Program-made: the position numbers and the translations under genes | The notes under the pieces: model-generated | What the model saw: only the letters and a program-made list of their open reading frames with translations | What the model was told of the DNA's origin: nothing | Databases searched by the model: none | Source: Aureimonas psammosilenae | GTDB taxonomy: Bacteria > Pseudomonadota > Alphaproteobacteria > Rhizobiales > Rhizobiaceae | DNA: 64,000 nucleotides | Assembly (NCBI RefSeq): GCF_009176975.1 | Contig: NZ_WEZG01000002.1 | Span: forward strand, 521,934 to 585,933 | Direction of reading: 5' to 3' | Shown: positions 27,857 through 36,525 of the stretch, in pieces | How positions within the stretch are numbered: the stretch's first letter is position 1 | Layout: every line of letters begins with the position of its first letter

Positions 27857-28987
27857 TCAGCTTTCGGGCGGTTCCCAATCGTAGAGCCAAGCCAGATCGG
27901 CCGCGTTTCGGGCCGGTGTGCGAAGCGCCAGCGCCAGATCGCGAAAGCGGCTGATGGGCTTGGGGAGGTGATAAACGAAGCGATGAAAGGCGACGCGTTT
28001 GCGGACCTTCGACCAACGCTCGCGCCGCATCGTTTCGAAACGTCGCCAGGCAGCCAACGGATCTTTCTCGGCGGAAAGGCACCACGCGGCGACGTAACCG
28101 TCCTCGATTGCCATGGCCGCGCCTTGGGCCGCATAAGGCAGCATCGCATGGGCGGCATCGCCGACGAGAAGAAGGCCCTGCGGGTCGCCGGTCCGGCGAA
28201 CGCGATCGGCCGTCGAAAGCGGCCAGCAGCTCGGATCGCGCGCTGCGGCGACGAGACGGCGCAGCTCCGGCTCGGCCCTTCGTGTGGCTTCCTGCAGATC
28301 GCTTCGGGCTTCAGGCAGAACGACCACGAGGTTGGTGCGTCGACCGGCATCCACCGGATAGGCCACGGCATGGATGCCGGCCCCGAGCCACGCGCGAATG
28401 CCGCTGCCCGCAAGCTGATCCACCAGCATGCGCCAAGCGACGTCGCCGGAGGGTTTGGCAGGGACATGCCCGAGAAGCCCACCCACGGAGGAGCGGACGC
28501 CATCGGCCGCGACAAGAACCTCCGCCTGCGCGTTCTCGATAACTCCGTCCTGCCGGCGAACGGTAAGGGTTGCTTTAGCGCCTTCGGATCGCAAAGCGGT
28601 GATCTCGCAGCCGAGGCGCAGGTCGATCAGCGGTTCCGCCGCGACGGCCTCCGCAAGCGCAGCTTGAAGATGGGCGCGCAGGATCGAAAGATAGCCGATG
28701 CCGTCGCGGCCCTTCACGGGCACGCGGGCAAGCTCCCGGCCGCTCGTGAAATCCGCCAGCGTCACGGCGTCGGCCTCCACCGCGTGGCAGCGGATGGCGG
28801 GCAGGACGTCGAGTCGCTGGAGAACGCGGAGGGCGTTCGGCGAAAGCTGAAGCCCGGCGCCAACCTCCTCAAGCTTCCCGGCTCGTTCCAGAAGCTGGAC
28901 GGAAAAGCCGCGTTTGGCGAAGGCGAGGGCGGCGGTCAGCCCCGAGATGCCCGCTCCGACAACGAGAACGGGCGATGTGGGATACAT
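27857..28987 (-). CDS. FAD-dependent monooxygenase (UbiH / salicylate hydroxylase type)
   Basis: This 376-residue group A flavoprotein monooxygenase shows the three family motifs. The Rossmann GxGxxG reads VLVVGAGISGLTAALAFAKRG near residue 8. The DG motif reads VLVAADGVRSSV near 160. The GD motif LLLVGDAAHAMLPYAAQGAAMAIEDG near 285 contacts the flavin. Sequence style (GAGLQLSPNALRVLQRL) resembles salicylate or 3-hydroxybenzoate 6-hydroxylases. The substrate is unknown and no aromatic pathway genes lie nearby. ATG 28987 is chosen because the FAD fold begins six residues later. The longer in-frame extension covers the neighbouring zinc-finger gene. Confidence 0.88.
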   Translation of the reverse strand: MYPTSPVLVVGAGISGLTAALAFAKRGFSVQLLERAGKLEEVGAGLQLSPNALRVLQRLDVLPAIRCHAVEADAVTLADFTSGRELARVPVKGRDGIGYLSILRAHLQAALAEAVAAEPLIDLRLGCEITALRSEGAKATLTVRRQDGVIENAQAEVLVAADGVRSSVGGLLGHVPAKPSGDVAWRMLVDQLAGSGIRAWLGAGIHAVAYPVDAGRRTNLVVVLPEARSDLQEATRRAEPELRRLVAAARDPSCWPLSTADRVRRTGDPQGLLLVGDAAHAMLPYAAQGAAMAIEDGYVAAWCLSAEKDPLAAWRRFETMRRERWSKVRKRVAFHRFVYHLPKPISRFRDLALALRTPARNAADLAWLYDWEPPES

Positions 28988-29003
28988 GGAATTTGGGTCG
29001 CCG

Positions 29004-29249
29004 TCAGGCGGCGCGTTCCACGAACAAACAGCCGGCCGGCTTGGTCTCGGTGCCGTGTAGCGCCGCGCTGTAGCGATAAAGGGTGGAACAATAGCTGCAC
29101 ACCTTCTCGCCTTCGTCGCCCATATCGAGGTAGACATGCGGGTGATCGAAGGGCGCCGATGCGCCGGTGCACATGAATTCCGTCACGCCGATCTCGATGA
29201 CGTCGTAGCCCCCGTCGTTCTGGAAATGCGGAATGAGGTTGTCGGCCAT
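29004..29249 (-). CDS. Zinc-finger protein, NDUFS6-like (zf-CHCC)
   Basis: This 81-residue protein ends in a CHCC-type zinc finger: EFMCTGASAPFDHPHVYLDMGDEGEKVCSYCSTLYRY, with Cys27, His in DHPHVY, and CxxC. The mitochondrial family member NDUFS6 is a small zinc-binding subunit of complex I. Alphaproteobacterial homologues are assigned to the same complex. The gene lies 16 bases upstream of the monooxygenase start on the same strand, so the two are probably cotranscribed, and divergent from a hydrolase gene. Confidence 0.88.
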   Translation of the reverse strand: MADNLIPHFQNDGGYDVIEIGVTEFMCTGASAPFDHPHVYLDMGDEGEKVCSYCSTLYRYSAALHGTETKPAGCLFVERAA

Positions 29250-29360
29250 GGTCGTCTCCGGAATGCGTCGGCGGCGGACATTATCCGGGCCGGCGACGAA
29301 TGAACAGATGGAGGCGGGAAGAGCTTGGCCTTCGCGTCTCCGAGGAAGAAAGCGAACGCC

Positions 29361-30128
29361 ATGGACTTCTTCACGAACGACGGCTTGCAACTCGCCACCC
29401 TCGATGCCGGGTCGCCGACCGCGCCCGTCGTCGTGCTGGTTCACGGCTTCGCTTCCTCGCTGAGGGTCAATTGGGTCGAGCCGGGCTGGGTGGAAACCCT
29501 GACGGCAGGCGGCTATCGCGTTCTCGCCTTCGACCATCGCGGGCACGGGCAGAGCGACAAGCCGCACGAGGCCGCGCTTTATACGCCGCAATGCATGGCG
29601 TCCGACATTCGCGCGCTGATGCGCCATCGCGGCGTCGAGAGGGCTGCGCTCTTCGGATACTCCATGGGCGCGCGCGTTTCCGCCTTCGCCGCGCATGAAA
29701 CGCCGGAGCTCTTTCCCGCGCTCGTCTTCGGCGGGCTCGGCATCGGTCTGGTGAAGGGCGTCGGCGATTGGGACCCGATCGCCGAAGCGCTTCTCGCGCC
29801 CTCGCTGGACGACGTGACGGATGAGCGCGGACGGATGTTTCGCGCCTTCGCCGATCGAACGCGCAGCGATCGTGTCGCGCTGGCCGCCTGCATCCGCACA
29901 TCGCGCGACGAACTGACGGCGGAGGAGGTCGGCGAAATCCGGCAGCCGGTTCTCGTCGGCGTCGGGACGAAGGACGACATCGCCGGTTCGCCGGAAGAAC
30001 TGGCGGCCCTGATGCCGAATGCGAGCGCCTTCGCCATTGCCGGCCGCGACCACATGCTGGCTGTCGGAGACCGCACATTCAAGGCGGAAGTGCTGCGTTT
30101 TCTCGGTGCCAATCTCAGCTATGCCTGA
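29361..30128 (+). CDS. Alpha/beta hydrolase
   Basis: This 255-residue protein has the alpha/beta hydrolase fold: VVVLVHGFASS (oxyanion region, near residue 24), AFDHRGHGQSDKP near 58, the nucleophile elbow GYSMGARV (Ser near residue 99), Asp in GTKDDIAGS, and a C-terminal catalytic His in AGRDHMLAVGDRTF. The substrate is unknown. ATG 29361 lies after GAGGAAGAAAGCG. The gene is divergent from the zinc-finger gene. Confidence 0.88.
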   Translation: MDFFTNDGLQLATLDAGSPTAPVVVLVHGFASSLRVNWVEPGWVETLTAGGYRVLAFDHRGHGQSDKPHEAALYTPQCMASDIRALMRHRGVERAALFGYSMGARVSAFAAHETPELFPALVFGGLGIGLVKGVGDWDPIAEALLAPSLDDVTDERGRMFRAFADRTRSDRVALAACIRTSRDELTAEEVGEIRQPVLVGVGTKDDIAGSPEELAALMPNASAFAIAGRDHMLAVGDRTFKAEVLRFLGANLSYA

Positions 30129-30218
30129 GACGGTTCGCCGAGGGCTTCACGGCTCCGCGATTGCTGTTGGGCATCGAACGTCATATCTAGCGCGCGACCG
30201 CGCGATGGAGATCCATGT

Positions 30219-31046
30219 ATGAGCGCCACTCCCTGGCCGATCCAGGACCGCCCGATGGCCGTCGATCCGATCTGGGCCGCCGTTCGCCGAGAAGCGCACG
30301 AAGCCAGCGAGCGCGAGCCGGCTTTGGCGGGCTTTCTTTATTCGGCGGTTCTGAATCATGGGAGCCTGGAAGCGGCGGTGGTCTACCGCGTGTCGCAGCG
30401 GCTTCACCATTCGGACGTGCCGGCGGCGCTGATCGCTCAGGCCTTCGATTCCACCCTCGCATCCGATCCGGACTGGCCCCTGACCCTTCGCGCCGATCTT
30501 CAAGCCGTTTACGACCGCGATCCGGCCTGCGAGCGCTACATGGAGCCGCTGCTCTACTTCAAGGGCTTCCAGGCCATCCAGACGCATCGTCTCGCGCATC
30601 GGCTGCTGACTGAGGGCCGGCGGGATTTCGCGCTTTATCTTCAGGCCCGGTCGTCGGGCGTCTTTCAGACCGACATCAATCCCGGCGCGAAACTCGGTCG
30701 CGGCATCTTCCTCGATCACGCCACCGGGCTCGTGGTCGGCGAAACGGCCGTGATCGGCGACAATGTCTCGATCCTTCAGGACGTGACGCTCGGCGGCACC
30801 GGCAAGGAATGCGGCGATCGCCATCCCAAGATCGAGAGCGGCGTGTTGATCGGGGCGGGCGCCAAGGTGCTCGGCAACATCACCATCGGCCATTGCTCGA
30901 AGATCGCGGCCGGCTCCGTCGTGTTGAAGCCCGTTCCACCGCGCACCACCGTCGCCGGGGTTCCCGCGCGCGTCATCGGATCGGTGGAAGATTGCGGCGG
31001 GGAACCCGCACGCGCCATGAATCAGTTCTTCGATCGCGTCGAATGA
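30219..31046 (+). CDS. cysE: Serine O-acetyltransferase
   Basis: This 275-residue enzyme makes O-acetylserine from serine and acetyl-CoA, the first step of cysteine synthesis. The N-terminal helical domain (residues 1-145) carries PIWAAVRREAHEASEREPALAGFLYSAVLNH. The left-handed beta-helix hexapeptide domain follows, with DINPGAKLGRGIFLDHATGLVVGETAVIGDNVSILQDVTLGGTG, which includes the catalytic His of the DHATG motif. The C-terminal tail continues past the helix (RARAMNQFFD). A small DUF3126 gene follows 55 bases later, a pairing common in Rhizobiales. Confidence 0.95.
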   Translation: MSATPWPIQDRPMAVDPIWAAVRREAHEASEREPALAGFLYSAVLNHGSLEAAVVYRVSQRLHHSDVPAALIAQAFDSTLASDPDWPLTLRADLQAVYDRDPACERYMEPLLYFKGFQAIQTHRLAHRLLTEGRRDFALYLQARSSGVFQTDINPGAKLGRGIFLDHATGLVVGETAVIGDNVSILQDVTLGGTGKECGDRHPKIESGVLIGAGAKVLGNITIGHCSKIAAGSVVLKPVPPRTTVAGVPARVIGSVEDCGGEPARAMNQFFDRVE

Positions 31047-31101
31047 TCTATCGCATGCGCGGCCGGGGCGACGTACCCGGTCGCCAGCCGAGGAGTGCAC
31101 C

Positions 31102-31311
31102 GTGAAACCAGACGAAATCCGCAAGGTCGAAGCCTATTTGAAGAATCTCTTCAAAGGCTCGCCGATCACCGTGAAGGCCTTGCCGCGAAAGAACGACTCT
31201 GCGGAAGTCTATGTCGGTGAGGAATTCGTCGGCACGGTTTCCAAGGATACCGATGAAGGCGAGACCTCGTACCACGTCACCATGACGATTCTGGACATGG
31301 ATCTCGAATAG
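31102..31311 (+). CDS. DUF3126 family protein
   Basis: This 69-residue protein fits DUF3126: it opens with KPDEIRKVEAYLKNLF, has the core KALPRKNDSAEVYVGEEFVGTV, and ends DEGETSYHVTMTILDMDLE. The GTG start at 31102 is set by the family N-terminus and by the AGGAG six bases upstream. Function is unknown. It lies downstream of cysE in the same orientation and is probably in the same transcript. Confidence 0.85.
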   Translation: MKPDEIRKVEAYLKNLFKGSPITVKALPRKNDSAEVYVGEEFVGTVSKDTDEGETSYHVTMTILDMDLE

Positions 31312-31354
31312 CCGTCGAAAGGCCAAGGGCGGCGGCGTCGAGCCGCCGGCCTGA

Positions 31355-31948
31355 TCACTTCACGCTGCCGACCAGGACGTCGCGCGCGTCACCGATGCCC
31401 ATCCACTTGCCGGCGTGCCGCTCGGACTGCCGCTTGAGGAACTTCAAGCTCGTGTCCTTCCAGTCGAGAACGCGCTCTTCAAGATTGTCGAGCACGAAGT
31501 CGCCCTTGTCGGTGCGGATGGTGAGCACCGCATGGCCGTCGCCATTGGCCTGACGCGCCACGGTGATAAGGAGGGCCGAGCGCGGAAAGCCGAGTTTCTC
31601 CAACATATACTGCTTGAGGAGCACGTAATCCTCGCAGTCGCCTTCCGTCTTCGGATAGGCCCAGTATTCCGCCGTGCCGTAGAGCTCCTGGTCGGTGCGC
31701 GGGAAGATGCTGCGGTTCACGGCCGCGTTCACCTCCACGATCCGGTTCCAGTTGGCGGGCGTCAGGCGAACGAGTGCGATCTCGTCGTTGCGTTGGCATT
31801 CCTGATCGTACCGCTTGCAGAATTCGTAATGTCCGACCGGCTGAGAAGTCGCGCCCAGGATCGGCATCGGACGACCGTCGGCCATTGCGGACGTTGCGCT
31901 CACCACGAGAGCGGCGATGCCGAGGATGCCGAGATATAGCTTGTTCAT
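31355..31948 (-). CDS. Transglutaminase-like cysteine peptidase (BTLCP family)
   Basis: This is a 197-residue periplasmic protein with a signal peptide (LYLGILGIAALVVSATSAMA). The family catalytic triad is visible: Cys in GDCEDYVLLKQYMLEKLG, His in GDGHAVLTIRTDKGDFVLDN, and Asp in the LDN segment. It belongs to the bacterial transglutaminase-like cysteine proteinase family that includes LapG, which trims surface adhesins. No LapD or adhesin gene lies next to it, so a LapG role is not supported here. ATG 31948 is chosen because the signal peptide starts there and a GGGAG lies upstream. An in-frame start at 31978 exists. Confidence 0.82.
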   Translation of the reverse strand: MNKLYLGILGIAALVVSATSAMADGRPMPILGATSQPVGHYEFCKRYDQECQRNDEIALVRLTPANWNRIVEVNAAVNRSIFPRTDQELYGTAEYWAYPKTEGDCEDYVLLKQYMLEKLGFPRSALLITVARQANGDGHAVLTIRTDKGDFVLDNLEERVLDWKDTSLKFLKRQSERHAGKWMGIGDARDVLVGSVK

Positions 31949-32211
31949 GAGCGCCGCTCCCGATGTTCTTTGCATCATAGCAGTCGCGATTTACTTCCGA
32001 ACCAAGCCGATAGGCGCAATTTTAGCGATCTGTACGATTTCAGCGGTGGCGAATACTTTCGAGATCATCACCGCTGCCCCGTCCAATTCGAGATATTGCG
32101 TTAAGACTTTCTTTACCACATCCCGGCGGCAGCGATGCGTTCATCTCCTGTTAACCCTAACGGACGCGAAGGCTTTGGATTGCGGCTCCCCGCTCGGAAC
32201 CGAATCCATAA

Positions 32212-32244
32212 ACGAAAACGGCGCCGCCCGAGGGGCAGCGCCGT
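32212..32244 (-). terminator. Intrinsic terminator after the PilZ gene (minus strand)
   Basis: On the minus strand ACGGCGCTGCCC (32233-32244) pairs with GGGCGGCGCCGT (32218-32229) with one G-U pair, followed by TTTTCGTTT. The remaining 260 bases up to 31949 are relatively AT-rich. They probably hold the promoter of the peptidase gene, and I see no gene there. Confidence 0.85.
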
Positions 32245-32270
32245 TCGTGTGTATGCGAGGGGGCGGGGGG

Positions 32271-32870
32271 TCAGAGGTTCGAGATCGTTTCCAGCGATTT
32301 GGGCGAGCTGAACTCCACCGCGAAGCCTTCTTCCAGATGACGCACCACGCGGCTCGCCGTGCTGCCCACCAGAAGCCGCGAACCGATGGCCGGCCGGACG
32401 TCCGATTGGAGCGCGGCGCCCGACAAGGACAGATCGATGATCCGCACACGGTACTTGCGCCCGTCCTCCAGCGTCATGTCCACGACCGGCTCGGTCGGCT
32501 GGATACGCTCGTGGCGGCGGTCTTCCGGCAAGCGCAGTTCGCCGCGATTGGCGAACCAGGTCAACTGCGCGGCCAGTTTCTCGCGCTTGCGATCCGTCAT
32601 GGACGTCGTCAGGGCAAAGCCACCGGCAAAGCGGCGCGCGACCTTGCCCTCGAAACGTCCGAGCTGGTCGACGTAAAGGATCACCCGCTCGTCGAGGCGC
32701 ACATAGCCGGCGGTCAGAACCGCCACGTCACCGGGAGATATGTCCTGGAGGCGGCACGGATATTCGCTGCGGTCCTCCAGCATGAAGCGGCCCAGAAGAT
32801 CCAACTGCACCCGGTGAAAGCGCCGTTGCTCCTGAAATTCGCCGATGGGGGGAGATGCGAGAGCTGACAT
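32271..32870 (-). CDS. Tandem PilZ-domain protein
   Basis: This 199-residue protein appears to contain two PilZ domains, the c-di-GMP binding module. The first has EQRRFHRVQLDLLGRFML with the RRxxR arginine motif near residue 16 and DISPGDVAV as the D-x-S-x-x-G-like element. The second has RRHERIQPTEPVVDMTL near residue 115 and DLSLSGAAL. The arginines are intact in both; the first domain's second motif is less canonical (DISPGD). An effector role in motility or envelope biology is inferred. ATG 32870 is chosen. A frame open to 32909 adds 13 unsupported residues. Confidence 0.8.
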   Translation of the reverse strand: MSALASPPIGEFQEQRRFHRVQLDLLGRFMLEDRSEYPCRLQDISPGDVAVLTAGYVRLDERVILYVDQLGRFEGKVARRFAGGFALTTSMTDRKREKLAAQLTWFANRGELRLPEDRRHERIQPTEPVVDMTLEDGRKYRVRIIDLSLSGAALQSDVRPAIGSRLLVGSTASRVVRHLEEGFAVEFSSPKSLETISNL

Positions 32871-33032
32871 GATTCCTTCGGCGTTCACGCTTTGCGTTGC
32901 TGGCATCATGATGCGCGAGCGACCTTAACGATCGTTGAGACTTTTGTTGGCGATCTCGCGACATTCGCTCATTTCTTCCCGAAGAACGGTCCGCTACACC
33001 CGATTTCTGGTTGGAGCCACAAGGAGCCTGTC

Positions 33033-33776
33033 TTGACCCGCGAGGAAATGGATGACCGCCCGCCGACGGGCTTCGGCCCGCAAGACGGTCGCCAGCCGAT
33101 GTTCAACGTGCCCGGCATCGTCCTCGCGACGATCCTTCTTCTGGCTCTGGTCCACGCGGCGCGCGTTTATCTGTTGAGTGGGGCGGCCGACGAGCAGCTT
33201 GTTCTCGATCTCGCCTTCATTCCCGGCTGCTACGAACTCGATTGCGTCGGTGCGTATCAGCGAAGCGCAGGCGCGGACCTCTGGTCGCCGCTCTCGCACG
33301 CACTCCTTCACGGGGACTGGACGCATCTGGTTCTCAACACCGTGTGGCTGCTCGCCTTCGGCACGCCGATCGCGCGGCGGCTGGGGGCGGCCGGTTATCT
33401 CGCCTTCTCGGTCGCGGGCGCGTTGGCGGGCGCGGGCCTGTTCTTTCTCGTCAACCCGACGCTTCTCGAACCCGTGGTCGGGGCCTCGGGCGTCGTGTCC
33501 GCTTTGATGGGCGGCGCGTGCCGCTTCGCCTTCGGCGCGCTCGGACGCTCCACGGCGATGACCGTTGATGCGCCCCGCCTTTCGGTGACGGAAGCCCTGC
33601 GCGACCGCACCATCCTTATCTTCATCCTGGTCTTCTTCGGAACCAATCTCGCGACCGCTTCGAGCTTCGGCAGCTACCTCGCGGGAGGGGCGACCATCGC
33701 TTGGGAAGCCCATCTCGGCGGCTTCGCCTTCGGCTTCCTTTGCTTCCAGTTCTTCGACCGCCGAACGAGGCGGTGA
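33033..33776 (+). CDS. Rhomboid family intramembrane serine protease
   Basis: This protein of about 247 residues has six or so membrane segments. The catalytic Ser lies in VVGASGVVSALMGG and the catalytic His in WEAHLGGFAFGF, with the loop-1 region SHALLHGDWTHLVLNTVWLLAFG (family HxxxHxxxN-like motif). It cleaves membrane proteins within the bilayer; the substrates are unknown. TTG 33033 is preferred because AAGGAG lies 6 bases upstream. ATG 33048 has only GAGGA two bases away. Confidence 0.87.
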   Translation: MTREEMDDRPPTGFGPQDGRQPMFNVPGIVLATILLLALVHAARVYLLSGAADEQLVLDLAFIPGCYELDCVGAYQRSAGADLWSPLSHALLHGDWTHLVLNTVWLLAFGTPIARRLGAAGYLAFSVAGALAGAGLFFLVNPTLLEPVVGASGVVSALMGGACRFAFGALGRSTAMTVDAPRLSVTEALRDRTILIFILVFFGTNLATASSFGSYLAGGATIAWEAHLGGFAFGFLCFQFFDRRTRR

Positions 33777-33840
33777 AGAGCGGGGACTTGCGGGATGTGC
33801 TCTTCGGCGTACCATCCTCGGCGTGAATAGGAGGAGATCA

Positions 33841-34275
33841 ATGAACGTAGCCAGCATCCTCAGTGAAAAAGGCAGTGACGTCTTCACGATGCGTCCCGAT
33901 GCGTCTCTCGCGACGGCGGCGAGCGAACTCTCCACAAGGCGAATCGGTGCCGTCGTGCTCGTGGACGAGGCCGGTCGTATCGCCGGCATCCTTTCGGAAC
34001 GCGACATCGTTCGCGTCGTCGGCAGTCGGGGCGAGGCGGGCTTGAGCGAGCGCGTGGCGGACGTGATGACGAAGAACGTCTCGACCTGCAGCGAGAGCAC
34101 CAGCATCGACGAGTTGATGAGCCTGATGACGCGCGGGCGTTTTCGCCATGTACCCGTGGTGGAGGCGGGCCGGCTCGTCGGTCTCGTTTCGATCGGCGAT
34201 GTGGTGAAGCGCCGGATCGCCGAGGCGGTTCAGGAAGCGGAGCACATGCGCAGCTATATCGCCGAAGCCGGCTGA
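33841..34275 (+). CDS. CBS-domain pair protein
   Basis: This 144-residue protein consists of two CBS domains (about 8-65 and 75-132), a module that usually binds adenine nucleotides. Characteristic segments are RRIGAVVLVDEAGRIAGILSERDIVRVV and GRFRHVPVVEAGRLVGLVSIGDVVK, with VMTKNV between them. A strong ribosome site (AGGAGG) precedes ATG 33841. The gene stands alone and converges on the patatin gene. The ligand is unknown. Confidence 0.92.
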   Translation: MNVASILSEKGSDVFTMRPDASLATAASELSTRRIGAVVLVDEAGRIAGILSERDIVRVVGSRGEAGLSERVADVMTKNVSTCSESTSIDELMSLMTRGRFRHVPVVEAGRLVGLVSIGDVVKRRIAEAVQEAEHMRSYIAEAG

Positions 34276-34287
34276 GAACGGGGCTCG

Positions 34288-35331
34288 TCAGCCGCCGTTG
34301 TAGCCTTCGGTGACGCGCTCGATTTCGGGAAGACGTCGAACGGTTTCCTCGTAGCCGAGCGCGATCGTTTCTTCCGCGCGAAAGAATTCGGCCAAGCCGA
34401 TATCGCGGACGCGCGGATGAAGCGACAGGTCGGGCGGGTCGCCGGCCAGCCGGGAGCGCGAGATGCGGTCCTGGATGATGTTGAAGGCGTCCGCCATCGA
34501 TTCCATGACGCCGATCTTGTCGCGTCTGCGCTCATTCTCGGCGAAGCTTTCCAACGCTTCGCCGGCCGCGTTGACCGGGCGCTGGGTCGCCGGGCCGCTT
34601 CCGCGCGCGGCATTCATGCGAACCACGGCGGCACGGCCGAAGAGATCGTAGTTGAGGTTCACGGCCACCACGAGCGGCTGCTCATAGGCGCGGCAAACGG
34701 AAACCGGCACAGGGTTAACCAAGGCCCCGTCGAAAAGCTGGCGATCGCCGCAGCGCACCGGCTCGAAAACGCCCGGCAGCGCGTAGGAGGCGCGCATGGC
34801 GATGATGAGCGAGCCGGAGTCCAGCCAGACCTCGTGCCCGCTGCGCGCCTCGGTCGCGACGCAGACGAGGGGCTTATCCAGCTTCTCGATCAGAACGCCG
34901 TCGAGTTGCTCCACCAGCCGTCGATTAAGGCGCATTCCGCCGAGCAGCCCAGCCGTGCCGAAACGGATGTCGAGGAACCGGATCAGCCCGCGCCTCGTCA
35001 GCGAACAGGCGAACTCCTCCAACTCGGCGAGGCGGCCGGCGAGGAAGCAGCCGCCGACCAGGGCGCCGATCGAGGTGCCGGCGATGAAGCTCACCTCGAT
35101 GTTGTTGTCGCGCAGCGCCTTCAGAACGCCGATATGGGCCCAGCCGCGCGCCGCGCCGCCGCCGAGCGCCAAGGCGATGCCGAGACGCCGGTCGGGCCGG
35201 ATCGACGCCTTCGGATCGGGGGTTGGCAGCCGGTTGTCGACTTTCGCCGGCAACAACGGACGATCGTCCGTTCGGTCGTCGCCGGTTGATCGGCCAGGGG
35301 GCTTGGGGGGAGAAGAACCGCGTCGCCACAT
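34288..35331 (-). CDS. Patatin-like phospholipase (RssA type)
   Basis: This 347-residue protein carries a bacterial patatin domain: the oxyanion segment LALGGGAARGWAHIGVLKAL near residue 53, the nucleophile elbow AGTSIGALVGG (GxSxG, Ser near 85), and the catalytic Asp in FDGALVNPVPV near residue 205. The dyad is complete. The first 45 residues are charged and proline-rich with no signal peptide. Cytoplasmic lipid acyl hydrolase activity is inferred. Confidence 0.9.
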   Translation of the reverse strand: MWRRGSSPPKPPGRSTGDDRTDDRPLLPAKVDNRLPTPDPKASIRPDRRLGIALALGGGAARGWAHIGVLKALRDNNIEVSFIAGTSIGALVGGCFLAGRLAELEEFACSLTRRGLIRFLDIRFGTAGLLGGMRLNRRLVEQLDGVLIEKLDKPLVCVATEARSGHEVWLDSGSLIIAMRASYALPGVFEPVRCGDRQLFDGALVNPVPVSVCRAYEQPLVVAVNLNYDLFGRAAVVRMNAARGSGPATQRPVNAAGEALESFAENERRRDKIGVMESMADAFNIIQDRISRSRLAGDPPDLSLHPRVRDIGLAEFFRAEETIALGYEETVRRLPEIERVTEGYNGG

Positions 35332-35379
35332 GACCTCAGCATAGCCGAAGCAATGCGGCTTTTCGTTAAACGCTTCGGT

Positions 35380-35787
35380 TCAAACCGCCAAAACTTCCAA
35401 ACGGCGAGCGTCCCCGTTCACATCCACCGAGCGGTAGAAGCAGGTCCGGCGGCCGGTATGGCAAGTCTCCTCGGGACGAGCGACATCGACCTTCAGCCAA
35501 AGGGCGTCCTGATCGCAATCCACCCTGATCTCGCGTACGCTTTGCAACGCGCCGGACGTCTCGCCCTTCTTCCAAAGAGATCGGCGCGACCGGCTCCAAT
35601 AATGCGCGATGCCGGTTCGCAAGGTCAGGTCCAGCGCTTCGTCGTTCATATGCGCGACCATCAGGAGTTCGCCGTCGCGCGCGTCGGTGACGACGGCCGT
35701 CACCAGTCCGTCGCGGTCGAAGCGCGGGGTCAGACGCGCGCCGTTCTCCAAATCGGCCTTCGGGCCGGCGGGGTCGAACAAGGTCAA
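35380..35787 (-). CDS. hisI: Phosphoribosyl-AMP cyclohydrolase
   Basis: This protein of about 135 residues catalyses the third step of histidine synthesis, opening the ring of phosphoribosyl-AMP. Family features are [31 protein letters not shown], the [15 protein letters not shown] motif, and zinc-site cysteines in DCDQDALW and [13 protein letters not shown]. No ATG fits. A TTG at 35787 overlaps the folE stop by three bases (TTGA), which suggests translational coupling. The start is therefore inferred. The long frame running to 36123 is the antiphase of folE. Confidence 0.88.
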   Translation of the reverse strand: MTLFDPAGPKADLENGARLTPRFDRDGLVTAVVTDARDGELLMVAHMNDEALDLTLRTGIAHYWSRSRRSLWKKGETSGALQSVREIRVDCDQDALWLKVDVARPEETCHTGRRTCFYRSVDVNGDARRLEVLAV

Positions 35788-36410
35788 ACGCCGCTCCGCA
35801 TCATGGAAAGCGCCCGGTCGCGTTCCTGCCGATCCTGCGAGAAGATGCCGCTGAAGGATGTGGTGATGGTCTTGGAGCCCTTCACCTTCACGCCGCGCAT
35901 GGCCATGCAGAGATGCTCGGCTTCCAGCACAACGGCAACGCCGCGCGGCTTCAGCGCCTCGTCGATGGCTGTCGCGATCTGGACCGTCAGTTTTTCCTGC
36001 GTTTGAAGACGGCGGGCGAAGATATCCACGACGCGCGAGATCTTGGACAGGCCGAGAACCGGCCCGGCCGGCAGATAGGCGACATGCGCGCGACCGATGA
36101 TCGGCACCATGTGATGCTCGCAATGCGAATGGAAATCGATGTCGCGCACCACGACGACGTCGTCATAACCGCCCACTTCCTCGAACACGCGGCCAAGCGC
36201 TGCGGCGGCATCCTGGCGGTAACCGCCGAACAGTTCGTCATAAGCCTTGGCGACGCGCGCCGGCGTTTCGCGAAGCCCCTCGCGGGCCGGATCGTCGCCG
36301 GCCCAACGGATCAGCACTTCGACGGCGGCCTCCGCTTCCTCGCGGGTCGGTCGGTTCGGGGCGGCATCGCCCCGTGCGTCGGGAAATTTCTTGATGATGG
36401 CATCCATCAC
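35784..36410 (-). CDS. folE: GTP cyclohydrolase I
   Basis: This 208-residue type IA enzyme converts GTP to dihydroneopterin triphosphate, the first step of folate synthesis. Zinc ligands Cys97, His100 and Cys168 are present ([21 protein letters not shown] and [12 protein letters not shown]), and [12 protein letters not shown] and GSKTITTSF match the active site. It is followed by hisI with overlapping stop and start, a pairing common in Rhizobiales. The start is Met1 or Met2 (36407). Confidence 0.95.
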   Translation of the reverse strand: MMDAIIKKFPDARGDAAPNRPTREEAEAAVEVLIRWAGDDPAREGLRETPARVAKAYDELFGGYRQDAAAALGRVFEEVGGYDDVVVVRDIDFHSHCEHHMVPIIGRAHVAYLPAGPVLGLSKISRVVDIFARRLQTQEKLTVQIATAIDEALKPRGVAVVLEAEHLCMAMRGVKVKGSKTITTSFSGIFSQDRQERDRALSMMRSGV

Positions 36411-36525
36411 ACGGACTCCGGCCCAGCGCGCTTCTCGTTCTTCCAGGTCCGCACGCGCGCCCTTATATAAAGGCTAAGGGAACGGCTTTGAAGGTGACAG
36501 CCGGCCCCGTCAACCCGAGGCGACC

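Noticed and set aside
31320..31352. GC-rich hairpin (GGCGGC/GCCGCC) after the DUF3126 gene as a terminator
   Set aside because: The stem is short and neither strand has a proper T-run.
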